Shown here: piece by piece, positions 28,175-36,851 of the stretch
Position numbering within the stretch: the stretch's first letter is position 1
Layout of the letters: each line of letters begins with the position of its first letter
Source of the DNA: Cumulibacter manganitolerans
GTDB taxonomy: Bacteria; Actinomycetota; Actinomycetes; Mycobacteriales; Antricoccaceae
Direction: 5' to 3'
Length of the DNA stretch: 59,534 bases
NCBI RefSeq assembly: GCF_009602465.1
Contig: NZ_WBKP01000019.1
Location: forward strand, 1-59,534
Position numbers and translations under genes: made by a program
Notes under the pieces: model-generated
Database searches by the model: none
The model's input: the letters and a program-made list of their open reading frames with translations, nothing else
Told to the model about the DNA's origin: nothing

Positions 28175-31100
28175 TCAGCGTTGCGTCGGACTGACCGGGT
28201 TGGAGGCCGCCGATCCCGGACCGGTCCCGATCGCGTTGGTCGCCTGGACGACGAACGTGTAGGTCGCGTTGAACTTCAGCCCGGTGATGGTGGCGGTCGT
28301 CGCCGGTGGGTTGCCGGTGATGGTCGTCGGAGTCTGCGCCTTTCCGCCGACGTACGGAGTGATGGTGTAGCCGGTGATGGCGCTGCCGCCGTCCGACGGG
28401 GCGGTCCACGTCACGGTCGCCGAGCGGACGCCGGCGGTGGCGACCACGGCCGTGGGCGCCCCGGGCGCCGCGGCCGGGACGACGGCGTTCGAGGGATCGG
28501 ACGCCGGTCCGGTGCCGACCGCGTTGGTCGCGGTGACGGTGAACGTGTAGCTGGTGCCGTTGGTCAGGCCGGTCACCGTGGTCCCCGTCGCGGGCGGGTT
28601 GCCGGTCACAGTCACCGGGGTGCCGGCGGTCGTGCCGGCGTACGGCGTAACGGTGTACTTGGTGATGGCGCTGCCGCCGTTCGGCGGAGCCGTCCAGCTC
28701 ACCGTCGCCGACGTGTCGCCGGCGGTGGCGGTGACGCCGCTCGGTGCGGCCGGTGCCGTCGGCGCGCTCGGCGTGACGGCGTTCGAGGGATCGGACGCCG
28801 GTCCGGTGCCGACCGCGTTGGTCGCGGTGACGGTGAACGTGTAGCTGGTGCCGTTGGTCAGGCCGGTCACGGTGGTCCCCGTCGCGGGCGGGTTGCCGGT
28901 GACGGTGACCGGGGTGCCGGCGGTCGTGCCGGCGTACGGCGTGACGGTGTACTTGGTGATGGCGCTGCCGCCGTTCGGCGGAGCCGTCCAGCTCACCGTC
29001 GCGGAGGCGTTGCCGGCGGTGGCGGTGACGCCGCTCGGTGCGGTCGGTGCCGTCGGCGCGCTCGACTGGCCAGGGGTGAACACCGCGTCGACGTAGTAGT
29101 TCTCGCCGTGGTAGGTGTTCACCGGGAAGGTGGTCGAGCCGCTATAGCTGTAGAGGTCGTTGGCGACGCCCTGGCTGTTGCGCAGCGCGTGCAGCGGGGG
29201 GCTGTCGAGGCTGCCGTTGCCGTCGGGCTGCGGGGAAGGGTGCAGATACATGTACCCGGCATCCTGCGAGTAGTGCCCGACCGGCGCGTAGTAGGAGACG
29301 ACGTAGGTCGTGTTCCCGGTGACCGCGACCGGGGTCGCGAACGACACCAGCTGCCAGCCGCTGGCCGTCTCGTTGGAGAAGGTGGCCCGAGCAAGGAGCT
29401 GGCCGCCGGCGGTCCACAGGTTGCCGATGTGGGTGCCGGTGTTCTTGCTGGACTTGTAGAAGCGGACCCCGGTGACGGTGCCGGCGACCTCGGTGGTGAA
29501 CTGCATGCCCAGCTCGACGGCGCCGGTATCGCCGGAGTCGACGCCGCCCGGGGTGACGTTCGGTCCCCAGATCGAGCACGGGCACGCGACTGTGACGCTG
29601 ACGCCGGCGCCCGGGGTCTGCAGGTTGCCGCTGTCGTCGACCGCCCGGGCCATGACGGTGGTGCTCGGGTAACCGTGCGCGATCCACGTGTAGGACCAGC
29701 TCGTCGTCCCGGTGGCGGGCTGCCAGGACTTCCCGGCATCGGTGGACACCTCCACGCCGGCGACCACGCCGCCCCCGGAGTCGCTCGCCGTCCCGCTGAC
29801 CGTCACCTTCGCGCCGTCCGCGACGGTGGTGCCCGAGGCCGGCGAGGTGATGGCGGCGGTGGGTGGCGTGCCGTCGGCGGAGGCGGTAGCGGGCGTCAGG
29901 CCGGCGATCAGCGTGGCGGGCTGGACTCCCTGGTCGGCGAAGAGGTTGACGGTGGCCTGCTGCATGTTCTTGTCCGGGGCCTTGCCGGTGGTGGCGCCGT
30001 CGAGGCCCCAGGCCCACTGCACGGTGCCGGCGCCGAAGACGAGCGCGCCGCTCGTCGCCCGGTACAGGGTCAGGTTGTGGGTGACCGGGATCCCTTGCGC
30101 GACGCTGGTCCCGTAGTCGACGAACGCCTCCGCGGCCGCCGTCGTCGAGGACAGCTTCACCAGCCCGACCGGTTGCGATCCGTTGTTGGCTGCCTCGTCC
30201 CACTCGTAGCCGAGGGTGCCGAGCCCGGAGCCCAGCGTCAGGGTCTGGCCGGCGGCCAACGACGCCACCGCGGTGTTGCGCCACAGCCGAAGCTTGGCGT
30301 ACTGGGCGGGCACCTGGATGTCCGTCGTGCCGGAGTTCACCAGGAAGAACTGCCCGGTCAGCGAGTTCTCGGCCCGGGCGTCACCGGGCGGGCTGAATCG
30401 GGGGTCGCGCCAGGTGCCGGTCCAGGTGGGCGGGTCCTGCGGGTCGACAGGGGCGTCGAAGTGAGTCTCCTTGTACGTGACGAGGGTGCGTCCGGCGGCC
30501 TTGGCGGCGTCGATGCTCGGTTCCCACCGGGTCTTCCAGAACACCTCGTTGCCGCTGAAGAACGCGAGGTTGAGGCCCTTGTCGCGGGCCGCCTCGACGT
30601 TGGCGCGTTGCTCCCCGGACCAGTACTCGTCGTGACCGACCGACAGGAAGACCTTGTGGTTGGAAAGCAGCGGTCCGCGAGTGGCAACGTCCAGCCCCGT
30701 GGTGTAGCTGACGTCGTAGCCGTTCGCCTCGAGGAATCGGATCATCGGGTACTCGGCGTACAGCAGGCCGTTCGAGGTGTCGTTGTTGTTCAGCGGGCGG
30801 TTGTACGACACCTTGTACGCGCCCTTGTAGCCGCCCGGGCTGCCGGGCGGGCACGCCACGTTGCACTGGTAGAGGCTGTTGCCGCCGTACGTGTTGTACG
30901 CCTGCCAGGTCTCGTCGGAGGTCTGGAACAGCATCGCCGAGGTCCCGGTGTCGTTACGCACGACGAAGGGCACCAGGCTGTCGCCACCGGTGTCGTCCCG
31001 CACCAGGTGCGCCAAGTAGACGCCCGACACCGCCGTCGTCGGCACCGCCCAGGAGGCGGTGACCGCCCAGTTGCCGCAGTCGACGAGACCGGAGGTCGCA

Positions 31101-31537
31101 TCGGTCAGGCAGCTGGGCTGGTTCTGCGGAAGGGTGACGCTGGGCTTCACGCCCGCCGTGATGATCCGGGCACCGTTGCCCTGGTAGTAGCCCATGCGCA
31201 GAATGTCCAGGTGGATGGACTTGGCCGTGGTGCTGATCTTGAAGGAGACGGTCTCGCCGGGGCTCGCGCTCGCGGCGGTCGCGAAGCCCTGGATCGTGGA
31301 GTCGCCGGACCCGCTGACCTGCCAGTCGCTGGGCGGGTCGCCGGGCAGGCTGTTCTCGCACGCGATGACGCTGCCACCGGGGTCGCAGACGCCGGCCGCG
31401 GCGGCCGGCTGTGCTCCGAAGGTGCCGGGCACCGCCACGGTGACCATGGCGATCATCAGGACGAGCGGCAGCCACGGCAGCAGGTGCCGCACCTGCGACG
31501 AGGCACGGCTCGAGCGCGGGAGGACGTGAGCGGTCAT
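28175..31537 (-). CDS. Large secreted protein: DMFase-like domain, Ig-like, DUF4082, three FN3
   Basis: 1120 residues from the ATG at 31537 (GGAGG eight bases upstream). A Sec signal peptide covers ~1-48 and ends in AAAAG. Residues ~50-560 resemble the N,N-dimethylformamidase large-subunit C-terminal domain (VFLSVGHDEYWSGEQR, NLAFFSGNEVFWKTRWEPS). Then come an Ig-like domain (ITSPASGTTVADGAKVTVSG), a DUF4082 domain (PCSIWGPNV, GVRFYKSSKNTGTHIGNLW) and three FN3 domains from ~835 to the end. DUF4082/FN3 architectures are usual for extracellular binding or carbohydrate-active proteins. Its upstream partner gene ends five bases before. Activity unproven. Confidence 0.8.
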   Translation of the reverse strand: MTAHVLPRSSRASSQVRHLLPWLPLVLMIAMVTVAVPGTFGAQPAAAAGVCDPGGSVIACENSLPGDPPSDWQVSGSGDSTIQGFATAASASPGETVSFKISTTAKSIHLDILRMGYYQGNGARIITAGVKPSVTLPQNQPSCLTDATSGLVDCGNWAVTASWAVPTTAVSGVYLAHLVRDDTGGDSLVPFVVRNDTGTSAMLFQTSDETWQAYNTYGGNSLYQCNVACPPGSPGGYKGAYKVSYNRPLNNNDTSNGLLYAEYPMIRFLEANGYDVSYTTGLDVATRGPLLSNHKVFLSVGHDEYWSGEQRANVEAARDKGLNLAFFSGNEVFWKTRWEPSIDAAKAAGRTLVTYKETHFDAPVDPQDPPTWTGTWRDPRFSPPGDARAENSLTGQFFLVNSGTTDIQVPAQYAKLRLWRNTAVASLAAGQTLTLGSGLGTLGYEWDEAANNGSQPVGLVKLSSTTAAAEAFVDYGTSVAQGIPVTHNLTLYRATSGALVFGAGTVQWAWGLDGATTGKAPDKNMQQATVNLFADQGVQPATLIAGLTPATASADGTPPTAAITSPASGTTVADGAKVTVSGTASDSGGGVVAGVEVSTDAGKSWQPATGTTSWSYTWIAHGYPSTTVMARAVDDSGNLQTPGAGVSVTVACPCSIWGPNVTPGGVDSGDTGAVELGMQFTTEVAGTVTGVRFYKSSKNTGTHIGNLWTAGGQLLARATFSNETASGWQLVSFATPVAVTGNTTYVVSYYAPVGHYSQDAGYMYLHPSPQPDGNGSLDSPPLHALRNSQGVANDLYSYSGSTTFPVNTYHGENYYVDAVFTPGQSSAPTAPTAPSGVTATAGNASATVSWTAPPNGGSAITKYTVTPYAGTTAGTPVTVTGNPPATGTTVTGLTNGTSYTFTVTATNAVGTGPASDPSNAVTPSAPTAPAAPSGVTATAGDTSATVSWTAPPNGGSAITKYTVTPYAGTTAGTPVTVTGNPPATGTTVTGLTNGTSYTFTVTATNAVGTGPASDPSNAVVPAAAPGAPTAVVATAGVRSATVTWTAPSDGGSAITGYTITPYVGGKAQTPTTITGNPPATTATITGLKFNATYTFVVQATNAIGTGPGSAASNPVSPTQR
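28481..29068. repeat. 294-bp tandem duplication encoding FN3 domains 1 and 2
   Basis: Two copies (28481-28774 and 28775-29068) differ at roughly ten positions by eye, although the third FN3 domain at 28175-28480 is clearly diverged. 294 bp is exactly 98 codons, so the reading frame is kept. The near-identity at wobble positions shows a recent duplication or gene conversion. Confidence 0.85.
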
Positions 31538-31542
31538 GGTGA

Positions 31543-32067
31543 TCAGCCTCCGGGCTTCGCGGCGGGCTGGGCGCTGAACGTGCCCCCGAAGGCGCTGCGG
31601 CCGTGGCCGTTGCTCTGACCGGGGCCGGAGTCTCCGCTGTAGTAGTAGAGCGGGTACCCCTCGAGGGTGATCTGCTCGCTGCCGTCCGGCCGCTTGATGT
31701 TGCCCACCTCCGGGGCGCTCACCTTGTTGCCCGGTCGCGGCTTGCCGCCGTAGCTGCGCGCCGGCAGCCATTCCGCCGTGCAACCGCCCACGCACTTCGA
31801 GCTGCCGGCGGTGTCGAGCGAGAACCGGTACAACGTGCGGCCGGCCCCATCGACAACCTTGACGCCGAACGACGACGCGGCCAGCCCGATGACGGCGGCC
31901 GGCGGCGGCTTCACGGCTTCGTCGCCGTCCGGAGAGAGAACCGGCGCGCTCGCGGTGGACGACGGCTGTGGGCTGGCGGTCGAGCCGGTCGGATTCAGCA
32001 CCACCAGCACGCCCACGGCCGTGGGGACGAGCCCCAACCCCGCGAACAGCAAACGCTTGCGCTTCAC
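31543..32067 (-). CDS. Secreted Lipoprotein_15-repeat (COG4315-like) protein
   Basis: 174 residues from the GTG at 32067 (GGGGGG upstream); the frame to 32118 is less likely to be coding. After a Lys/Arg-rich start there is one hydrophobic segment (LLFAGLGLVPTAVGVLVVL) without a lipobox Cys, so it is a membrane anchor or signal peptide. Two repeats follow: LYRFSLDTAGSSKCVGGCTAEWLPA and GYPLYYYSGDSGPGQSNGHG...FGGTF, the marks of the PF03640-type secreted repeat, whose role is unknown. It lies directly upstream of the large FN3 protein, so the two are cotranscribed. Confidence 0.78.
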   Translation of the reverse strand: MKRKRLLFAGLGLVPTAVGVLVVLNPTGSTASPQPSSTASAPVLSPDGDEAVKPPPAAVIGLAASSFGVKVVDGAGRTLYRFSLDTAGSSKCVGGCTAEWLPARSYGGKPRPGNKVSAPEVGNIKRPDGSEQITLEGYPLYYYSGDSGPGQSNGHGRSAFGGTFSAQPAAKPGG

Positions 32068-32200
32068 AACGCCCCCCGATGACGATGCCCTGCAGGACCC
32101 CACGGCGTGCATCGTCACACCCGGGGCGCGACCTTGGGCACCGTAGATCCACTGGCGTCCGGCGGAAAAGTTCCGGCTCGCGCGGCGGCCGGCCGTGGCG

Positions 32201-32701
32201 TCAGCGCCAGAGCGGGATCCAGCGCGGCACCCACGAGGGCACGCCGGTGACGTGCAGCACCACGACGATCACGCCGTACACGAAGGCTGCGGTGGCGAGC
32301 CCGATCAAGACCCGGATCCAGATCGCCTGCGAGTTCACCCAGCGGGTCCAGCCCAGCACCTTGGCCTTGGTGAAGTCCAGCAGCCGTTCCGCCCACGCGA
32401 ACTCGGTCGCCAGGATCGCCAGGCCCGCGATCACCACGAGCCAGCCGGGCCCGGGAAACGGGATCATGACGACGCCGGCGACCAGGACCACTGTGCCGAC
32501 GACACCGACGCCTATCCGGTACGTCTGCTTGAGGGCGGGGTTGGACTCGATGCGGGCCCGGAAGCCGACCCGGTCGGCGATGTCGTCCAGCAGCCCGGGC
32601 TCCTCGTCGTACTGCCGCTTGCCGGAGCCGGCGTCGTCGGGCTCGGCTGAGCCATGGCGCGAAGTGATGGCAGCTCCTCGGTCGGGGCGGACGGGGTTCA
32701 T
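32201..32701 (-). CDS. PGPGW-motif (TIGR02611-like) membrane protein
   Basis: About 166 residues. Three or four hydrophobic stretches are visible: IGVGVVGTVVLVAGVVMI, the motif PFPGPGWLVVIAGLAILA and IRVLIGLATAAFVYGVIVVVL. PFPGPGW identifies the actinobacterial TIGR02611/PGPGW group, function unknown. The cytosolic N-terminus carries an acidic stretch. The start is uncertain: the ATG at 32701 lacks a good ribosome site and an ATG at 32734 is in frame. Confidence 0.78.
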   Translation of the reverse strand: MNPVRPDRGAAITSRHGSAEPDDAGSGKRQYDEEPGLLDDIADRVGFRARIESNPALKQTYRIGVGVVGTVVLVAGVVMIPFPGPGWLVVIAGLAILATEFAWAERLLDFTKAKVLGWTRWVNSQAIWIRVLIGLATAAFVYGVIVVVLHVTGVPSWVPRWIPLWR

Positions 32702-32844
32702 TGTGCCAAAGGAATGGACGGCGGCCGAGGCCACGTCGATCCACGCCTCGGACGTGATCTACGCACCAAAGGTGCCACCCCCGCGTGCGCGCCCCTGGAG
32801 GGTCGTGTAGAGTTCTTTTTCGCTGCCTCGCAGAGGTCAGCAAC

Positions 32845-32917
32845 GCGGACGTGGCTCAGTTGGTAGAGCATCACCTTGCCAAGGTGAGGGTCGCGGGTTC
32901 GAATCCCGTCGTCCGCT
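32845..32917 (+). tRNA. tRNA-Gly (anticodon GCC)
   Basis: 73 bases without encoded CCA. The acceptor stem is GCGGACG/CGTCCGC and the anticodon loop TTGCCAA between TCACC and GGTGA gives GCC. The T arm GCGGGTTCGAATCCCGT is intact. First of a Gly-Cys-Val cluster. Confidence 0.95.
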
Positions 32918-32950
32918 CGAGGGACGCCGATATTCTCGGACGTCGCACGC

Positions 32951-33024
32951 GGTGGCGTGGCCGAGAGGCGAGGCAACGGCCTGCAAAGCCGTGTACACGG
33001 GTTCAAATCCCGTCGCCACCTCCA
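32951..33024 (+). tRNA. tRNA-Cys (anticodon GCA)
   Basis: 74 bases including CCA. The acceptor stem is GGTGGCG/CGCCACC and the anticodon loop CTGCAAA between ACGGC and GCCGT gives GCA. It follows tRNA-Gly by 33 bases. Confidence 0.95.
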
Positions 33025-33055
33025 CAGCACCACCAGCACAACTCCATACCGGCTC

Positions 33056-33130
33056 GGGCGATTGGCGCAGCGGTAGCGCACTTCGTTGACATCGAAGGGG
33101 TCACTGGTTCGAACCCAGTATCGCCCACCA
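33056..33130 (+). tRNA. tRNA-Val (anticodon GAC)
   Basis: 75 bases including CCA. The acceptor stem is GGGCGAT/ATCGCCC and the anticodon loop TTGACAT gives GAC, reading GUC/GUU. It matches the tRNA-Val(CAC) at 27788 in 72 of 75 positions and is the last of the Gly-Cys-Val cluster. Confidence 0.95.
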
Positions 33131-33135
33131 CGAGC

Positions 33136-33163
33136 AAGGGACCCGGCCTCGGCCGGGTCCCTT
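33136..33163 (+). terminator. Terminator after the tRNA cluster
   Basis: AAGGGACCCGGCC (33136-33148) and GGCCGGGTCCCTT (33151-33163) are perfect 13-base arms around TC, five bases after the tRNA-Val CCA end. No long T-tract. Confidence 0.7.
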
Positions 33164-33198
33164 CGCGTTGGCCGCCGGTTACCTGCACAATCGAGTCC

Positions 33199-33624
33199 AT
33201 GCCGCTCGAGTACCCCAACCAGCACATCGCCGACCTGGTGGCCAACGACCGCACCGCGCAGTGGCTCGGGGCCACCCTCGTCGGCGTGGGCCCGGGCACC
33301 GCCGACGTCGTGCTGGGCGTCGGCGAGCAGATGTGCAACGGGCACGGCACCTGCCACGGGGGAGTGCTGTTCACCCTCGCCGACATCGCCTTCTCCTACG
33401 CGTGCAACTCCGCAGGCGTGCTCAACGTGGCGGCCGCCGCCGACGTCCAGTTCGTCGCGCCGGCGCACGCGGGTCAGCGGCTGCGGGCCAGCGCTCGCGA
33501 GCGGCTGCGGTACGGCAAGGACCGCCGCAGCGGGCTCTACGACGTGCAGGTTACGGTCGAGGACACCGGCGAGCTGGTCGCGTTGTTCACCGGTCGCGCA
33601 GCCCAGATCGGCGGGCGCAGCTAG
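33199..33624 (+). CDS. Hotdog-fold acyl-CoA thioesterase, PaaI type
   Basis: 141 residues. The hotdog signature is NGHGTCHGGVLFTLADIAFSYACNS, in which HGG and the following Asp form the PaaI-type active site. A later GLYDVQVTVEDTGELVALFTGRA completes the sheet. PaaI enzymes hydrolyse (hydroxy)phenylacetyl-CoA and rescue stalled phenylacetate degradation. No other paa genes are in the window, so a more general acyl-CoA housekeeping role is possible. The MBL-fold gene follows after 19 bases. Confidence 0.85.
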   Translation: MPLEYPNQHIADLVANDRTAQWLGATLVGVGPGTADVVLGVGEQMCNGHGTCHGGVLFTLADIAFSYACNSAGVLNVAAAADVQFVAPAHAGQRLRASARERLRYGKDRRSGLYDVQVTVEDTGELVALFTGRAAQIGGRS

Positions 33625-33643
33625 GGAAGCCTCTGGAGGGCAC

Positions 33644-34438
33644 ATGCAGATCGGCGACATCTCCATCGACCCGGTGTACGACGGCGCGGGGACCGACCGC
33701 GGCACCGAGATCCTCAGCAGGCCCGGGGTCGACGACCCGTGGGCCTGCCACCCCGGCGTCCTCGACGACGCCGGCGAGCTGCACATGCCGATGGGCGGCT
33801 TCCTCGTACGCACCGGCGAGCGCGTCGTCCTGGTGGATGCCGGGCTGGGCCCGCTCGAGCGGCCGGGGCTCTCCGGCGGCGCGCTGCTGGAGTCGCTGTC
33901 GGCGCTCGGCGCGAGCGCCGAGGACATCACCGACGTCATCTTCACCCACCTGCACTACGACCACGTCGGCTGGGCCACGCGGCAGGGCCGGATCGTGTTC
34001 CCCAACGCGACGTACCGCGCGCACGCCGCCGACTGGGAGTACTTCGTCGACGGCCCCGAGGCCACGCCGGGCGCCACGAAGAAGCTCTCGCCGCTGCGCG
34101 AGCGCATCGAGCTCTTCGACACCGAGCACACGCTCGCCCCCGGCCTGGACGCGCGGCCCGCCCCCGGGCACACCCCCGGCTCCACGGTGTACGTCGTCTC
34201 CAGTGGCCAGGACCGGGCCCTGCTGATCGGCGACGTCGCGCACTCGGTGGTCGAGCTCGCCGAGCCCGACTGGGAGGCCGTCTTCGACGTCGACAAGAAG
34301 GCCGCCCAGGCGGTGCGCGACGCGATCGCCCGCGAGGCGCTGGACACCGACACGTACGTCGTGCCCGCGCACTTCCCGCAGATGGCGTTCGGCCGCATCA
34401 TCACCACCGAGGCCGGCCGCCGCTGGGTCGCCGTGTAG
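33644..34438 (+). CDS. MBL-fold metallo-hydrolase
   Basis: 264 residues with the metallo-beta-lactamase metal ligands THLHYDHVGW, APGHTPGS, IGDVAH and the final PAHFP. Substrates in this family range from lactones to thioesters; the thioesterase upstream with a short gap hints at a CoA-thioester or quorum-lactone role, but nothing is specific. GGAGGG precedes the ATG. The last 34 bases, including the stop, reappear twice in the downstream repeat patch. Confidence 0.85.
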   Translation: MQIGDISIDPVYDGAGTDRGTEILSRPGVDDPWACHPGVLDDAGELHMPMGGFLVRTGERVVLVDAGLGPLERPGLSGGALLESLSALGASAEDITDVIFTHLHYDHVGWATRQGRIVFPNATYRAHAADWEYFVDGPEATPGATKKLSPLRERIELFDTEHTLAPGLDARPAPGHTPGSTVYVVSSGQDRALLIGDVAHSVVELAEPDWEAVFDVDKKAAQAVRDAIAREALDTDTYVVPAHFPQMAFGRIITTEAGRRWVAV

Positions 34439-34446
34439 GGCAGCGT

Positions 34447-34606
34447 GCGGCGTCTCGACGTCGGGCTCGTTCCTCGCCCTCGCTCGACGACCGTGCAGGC
34501 GCGGCGTCTCGACGTCGGGCTCGTTCCTCGCCCTCGCTCGACGACCGTGAGGGAGCATCACGGTCGTCGAGCGAGCGGAGCCGATAGGCGAAGCGACGTC
34601 GAGACG
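34447..34606. repeat. REP-like repeat patch: two direct and one inverted copy
   Basis: Two identical 49-bp units lie at 34447-34495 and 34501-34549. A third, inverted and internally diverged unit covers about 34559-34606. The end of unit two and the start of unit three form an 18-bp perfect hairpin: 34533-34550 pairs with 34558-34575 around seven bases. The core GTCTCGACGTCG...CGCTCGACGACCGTG resembles the dispersed palindromes seen after genes in other actinobacteria. It fills most of the 322-base gap between the MBL gene and thrS and may also end transcription of the MBL gene. Confidence 0.8.
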
Positions 34607-34612
34607 TCGTGA

Positions 34613-34673
34613 GCCGCCGCTGGGTCGCCTTGTAGGGCAGCGTGCGCGCGGCCGCCGCCGGGTCGCCGTGTAG
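34613..34673 (+). repeat. Two extra copies of the 3' end of the MBL gene
   Basis: 34613-34646 matches the end of the MBL gene (34416-34449) in 33 of 34 bases, including the TAG stop and the bases after it. 34651-34673 matches the first 23 bases of the same stretch with one mismatch, again through the stop. These look like target duplications or slippage products made when the REP-like units arrived. Confidence 0.75.
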
Positions 34674-34760
34674 CCGCCGCCGATCGGCCACTCGGTACGA
34701 TCGGAGGGCCAGTTTCCGCGGCGTACGCCGCAGCCACCCCGATCCGCTACGGAGTCCTTC

Positions 34761-36851
34761 GTGCCACCTGTCAACGCACCGTCCCAGCCAGCCCCGCGCG
34801 TGACGGTTCCGGCGGGTACCTCGGCGCAGACCGCGGTGAACGAGGCCGGCTTCGAGCAGAAGGGCGCGCAGGCCGCGATCGTCGTCCGCGACGGCGGGAT
34901 GCTCCGCGATCTCGCGTGGGTGCCCGAGGCGGACACCGACGTCGAGGTGGTGCTGGCCGACACGCCGGACGGGCGCAACGTCATCCGGCACTCCACCGCG
35001 CACATCCTCGCCCAGGCGGTCCAGGCGCTCAACCCGGACGCCAAGCTCGGCATCGGACCCCCGATCACCGACGGCTTCTACTACGACTTCCAGGTCGCCG
35101 AACCCTTCACGCCGGACGATCTGCAGGCGATCGAGAAGCAGATGAAGAAGATCATCAAGTCGGGGCAGCGCTTCAGCCGCCGGAAGTTCGCGAGTCTGGA
35201 CGAGGCCCGGGCCGAGCTTGCCGGCGAGCCGTTCAAGCTCGAGCTGATCGGCGACAAGGGCGCGGGGACCGACGCCGACAGCGAGGTCATGGAGGTCGAC
35301 GCCAGCGGCGAGCTCACGATCTACGACAACGTCGCCATGCGCGGCGGCGAGTGCGTCTGGGGCGACCTGTGCCGGGGCCCGCACGTGCCCAGCACCCGCT
35401 ACCTGAACGCGTACAAGATCACCCGCTCCGCGGCCGCGTACTGGCGCGGGCAGGAGGGCAACCCGCAGCTGCAGCGCATCTACGGCACCGCATGGGAGAC
35501 CCAGGAGGCGCTCGAGGACTACCTGCACCGGCTCGAGGAGGCGGAGAAGCGCGACCACCGCCGCCTCGGCACCGAGCTCGACCTCTACTCCTTCCCCGAC
35601 GAGCTGGGCTCCGGGCTGCCGGTCTTCCATCCCAAGGGCGGCGTCATCAAGCGCGAGATGGAGGACTACGTCCGTCAGCGGCACATCGAGGAGGGCTTCG
35701 AGTACGTCGGCACGCCGCACATCGCCAAGGAGCAGCTCTTCTACACCTCCGGGCACCTGCCGTACTACGGCGAGAACCTGTTCCCGCCGTTGCACATCGA
35801 CGAGGAGAAGGACGCCGACGGCAACGTCACGAAGCAGGGCCAGGACTATCGCCTCAAGGCGATGAACTGCCCGATGCACAACCTGATCTACCGCTCGCGC
35901 GGCCGGTCGTACCGCGAGCTGCCGCTGCGGCTGTTCGAGTTCGGGCACGTGTACCGCTACGAGAAGTCCGGCGTCGTGCACGGCCTGACGAGGGTGCGCG
36001 GGTTCGCGCAGGACGACTCGCACTCGTACGTGACCCGCGAGCAGGCCCCGGCGGAGATCAAGCACCTGCTCGAGTTCATCCTGTCGCTGCTGCGTGACTT
36101 CGGCCTGGACGACTTCTACCTCGAGCTGTCCACGCGGGACGACGAGGGCGCCAAGAGCACCAAGTTCGTCGGGTCCGACGAGCAGTGGGCCGAGGCGACC
36201 GCCGTCCTGGAGAAGGTCGCCACGGAGTCCGGCCTGGAGATGGTGCCCGACCCCGGCGGTGCGGCGTTCTACGGCCCGAAGATCTCCGTGCAGGCCAGGG
36301 ACGCGATCGGGCGCACCTGGCAGATGTCGACCATCCAGTACGACTTCAACCAGCCGCAGGGCTTCGACCTGCAGTACCAGGCCGCCGACGGGTCCCGGCA
36401 GCAGCCGGTGATGATCCACTCCGCGAAGTTCGGCTCGATCGAGCGCTTCATGGGCGTGCTCGTCGAGCACTACGCCGGTGCCTTCCCGGCCTGGCTGGCC
36501 CCCGTCCAGGTGGTCGGCATCCCGATCTCGGGCGAGCAGGGCGACTACGTGCAGGACGTCGTCGATCGCCTGCGCCGCAAGGGGATCCGCGCCGAGGCCG
36601 ACCATTCCGACGACCGGATGCAGAAGAAGGTGCGCACCCACACGCTGCAGAAGGTGCCGTTCATGCTGCTGGCGGGCGGCAAGGACGTCGAGGCCGGGGC
36701 CGTCTCGTACCGGTTCCGGGACGGGTCCCAGCGCAACGCGATCCCGGTCGAGCAGGCCGTCGAGGAGATCGTCGCCTGGGTCCGTTCGCGCCGCAACGAC
36801 GCGCCGTCCGGCGCCTCCGACTTCGCGGTCGGCCGGGACGAGCGGGCATGA
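34761..36851 (+). CDS. thrS: Threonyl-tRNA synthetase
   Basis: 696 residues, the actinobacterial length. The N-terminal TGS-like domain ([20 protein letters not shown]) is followed by the editing domain with [35 protein letters not shown]. The class II core has the zinc-site Cys in [26 protein letters not shown] and [14 protein letters not shown], and the C-terminal anticodon-binding domain begins near [15 protein letters not shown]. It charges tRNA-Thr. The start is GTG with GGAG upstream. It leads a tight operon through the HIT, pgsA, patA and pimA genes, joined by short overlaps. Confidence 0.97.
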   Translation: MPPVNAPSQPAPRVTVPAGTSAQTAVNEAGFEQKGAQAAIVVRDGGMLRDLAWVPEADTDVEVVLADTPDGRNVIRHSTAHILAQAVQALNPDAKLGIGPPITDGFYYDFQVAEPFTPDDLQAIEKQMKKIIKSGQRFSRRKFASLDEARAELAGEPFKLELIGDKGAGTDADSEVMEVDASGELTIYDNVAMRGGECVWGDLCRGPHVPSTRYLNAYKITRSAAAYWRGQEGNPQLQRIYGTAWETQEALEDYLHRLEEAEKRDHRRLGTELDLYSFPDELGSGLPVFHPKGGVIKREMEDYVRQRHIEEGFEYVGTPHIAKEQLFYTSGHLPYYGENLFPPLHIDEEKDADGNVTKQGQDYRLKAMNCPMHNLIYRSRGRSYRELPLRLFEFGHVYRYEKSGVVHGLTRVRGFAQDDSHSYVTREQAPAEIKHLLEFILSLLRDFGLDDFYLELSTRDDEGAKSTKFVGSDEQWAEATAVLEKVATESGLEMVPDPGGAAFYGPKISVQARDAIGRTWQMSTIQYDFNQPQGFDLQYQAADGSRQQPVMIHSAKFGSIERFMGVLVEHYAGAFPAWLAPVQVVGIPISGEQGDYVQDVVDRLRRKGIRAEADHSDDRMQKKVRTHTLQKVPFMLLAGGKDVEAGAVSYRFRDGSQRNAIPVEQAVEEIVAWVRSRRNDAPSGASDFAVGRDERA

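Noticed and set aside
28481-29068. Repeat array considered as CRISPR
   Set aside because: The units are 294 bp, adjoin without spacers and encode FN3 domains.
27998-31618. 1206-codon plus-strand frame opposite the FN3 protein
   Set aside because: Low-complexity Arg/Gly/Val sequence mirroring repeats of the real minus-strand gene; no ribosome site or motif.
27863-33055. Integrated prophage or conjugative element at tRNA-Val
   Set aside because: No integrase, recombinase, transfer or phage gene lies between the two tRNA genes; they differ by anticodon and are full genes rather than attachment-site fragments.
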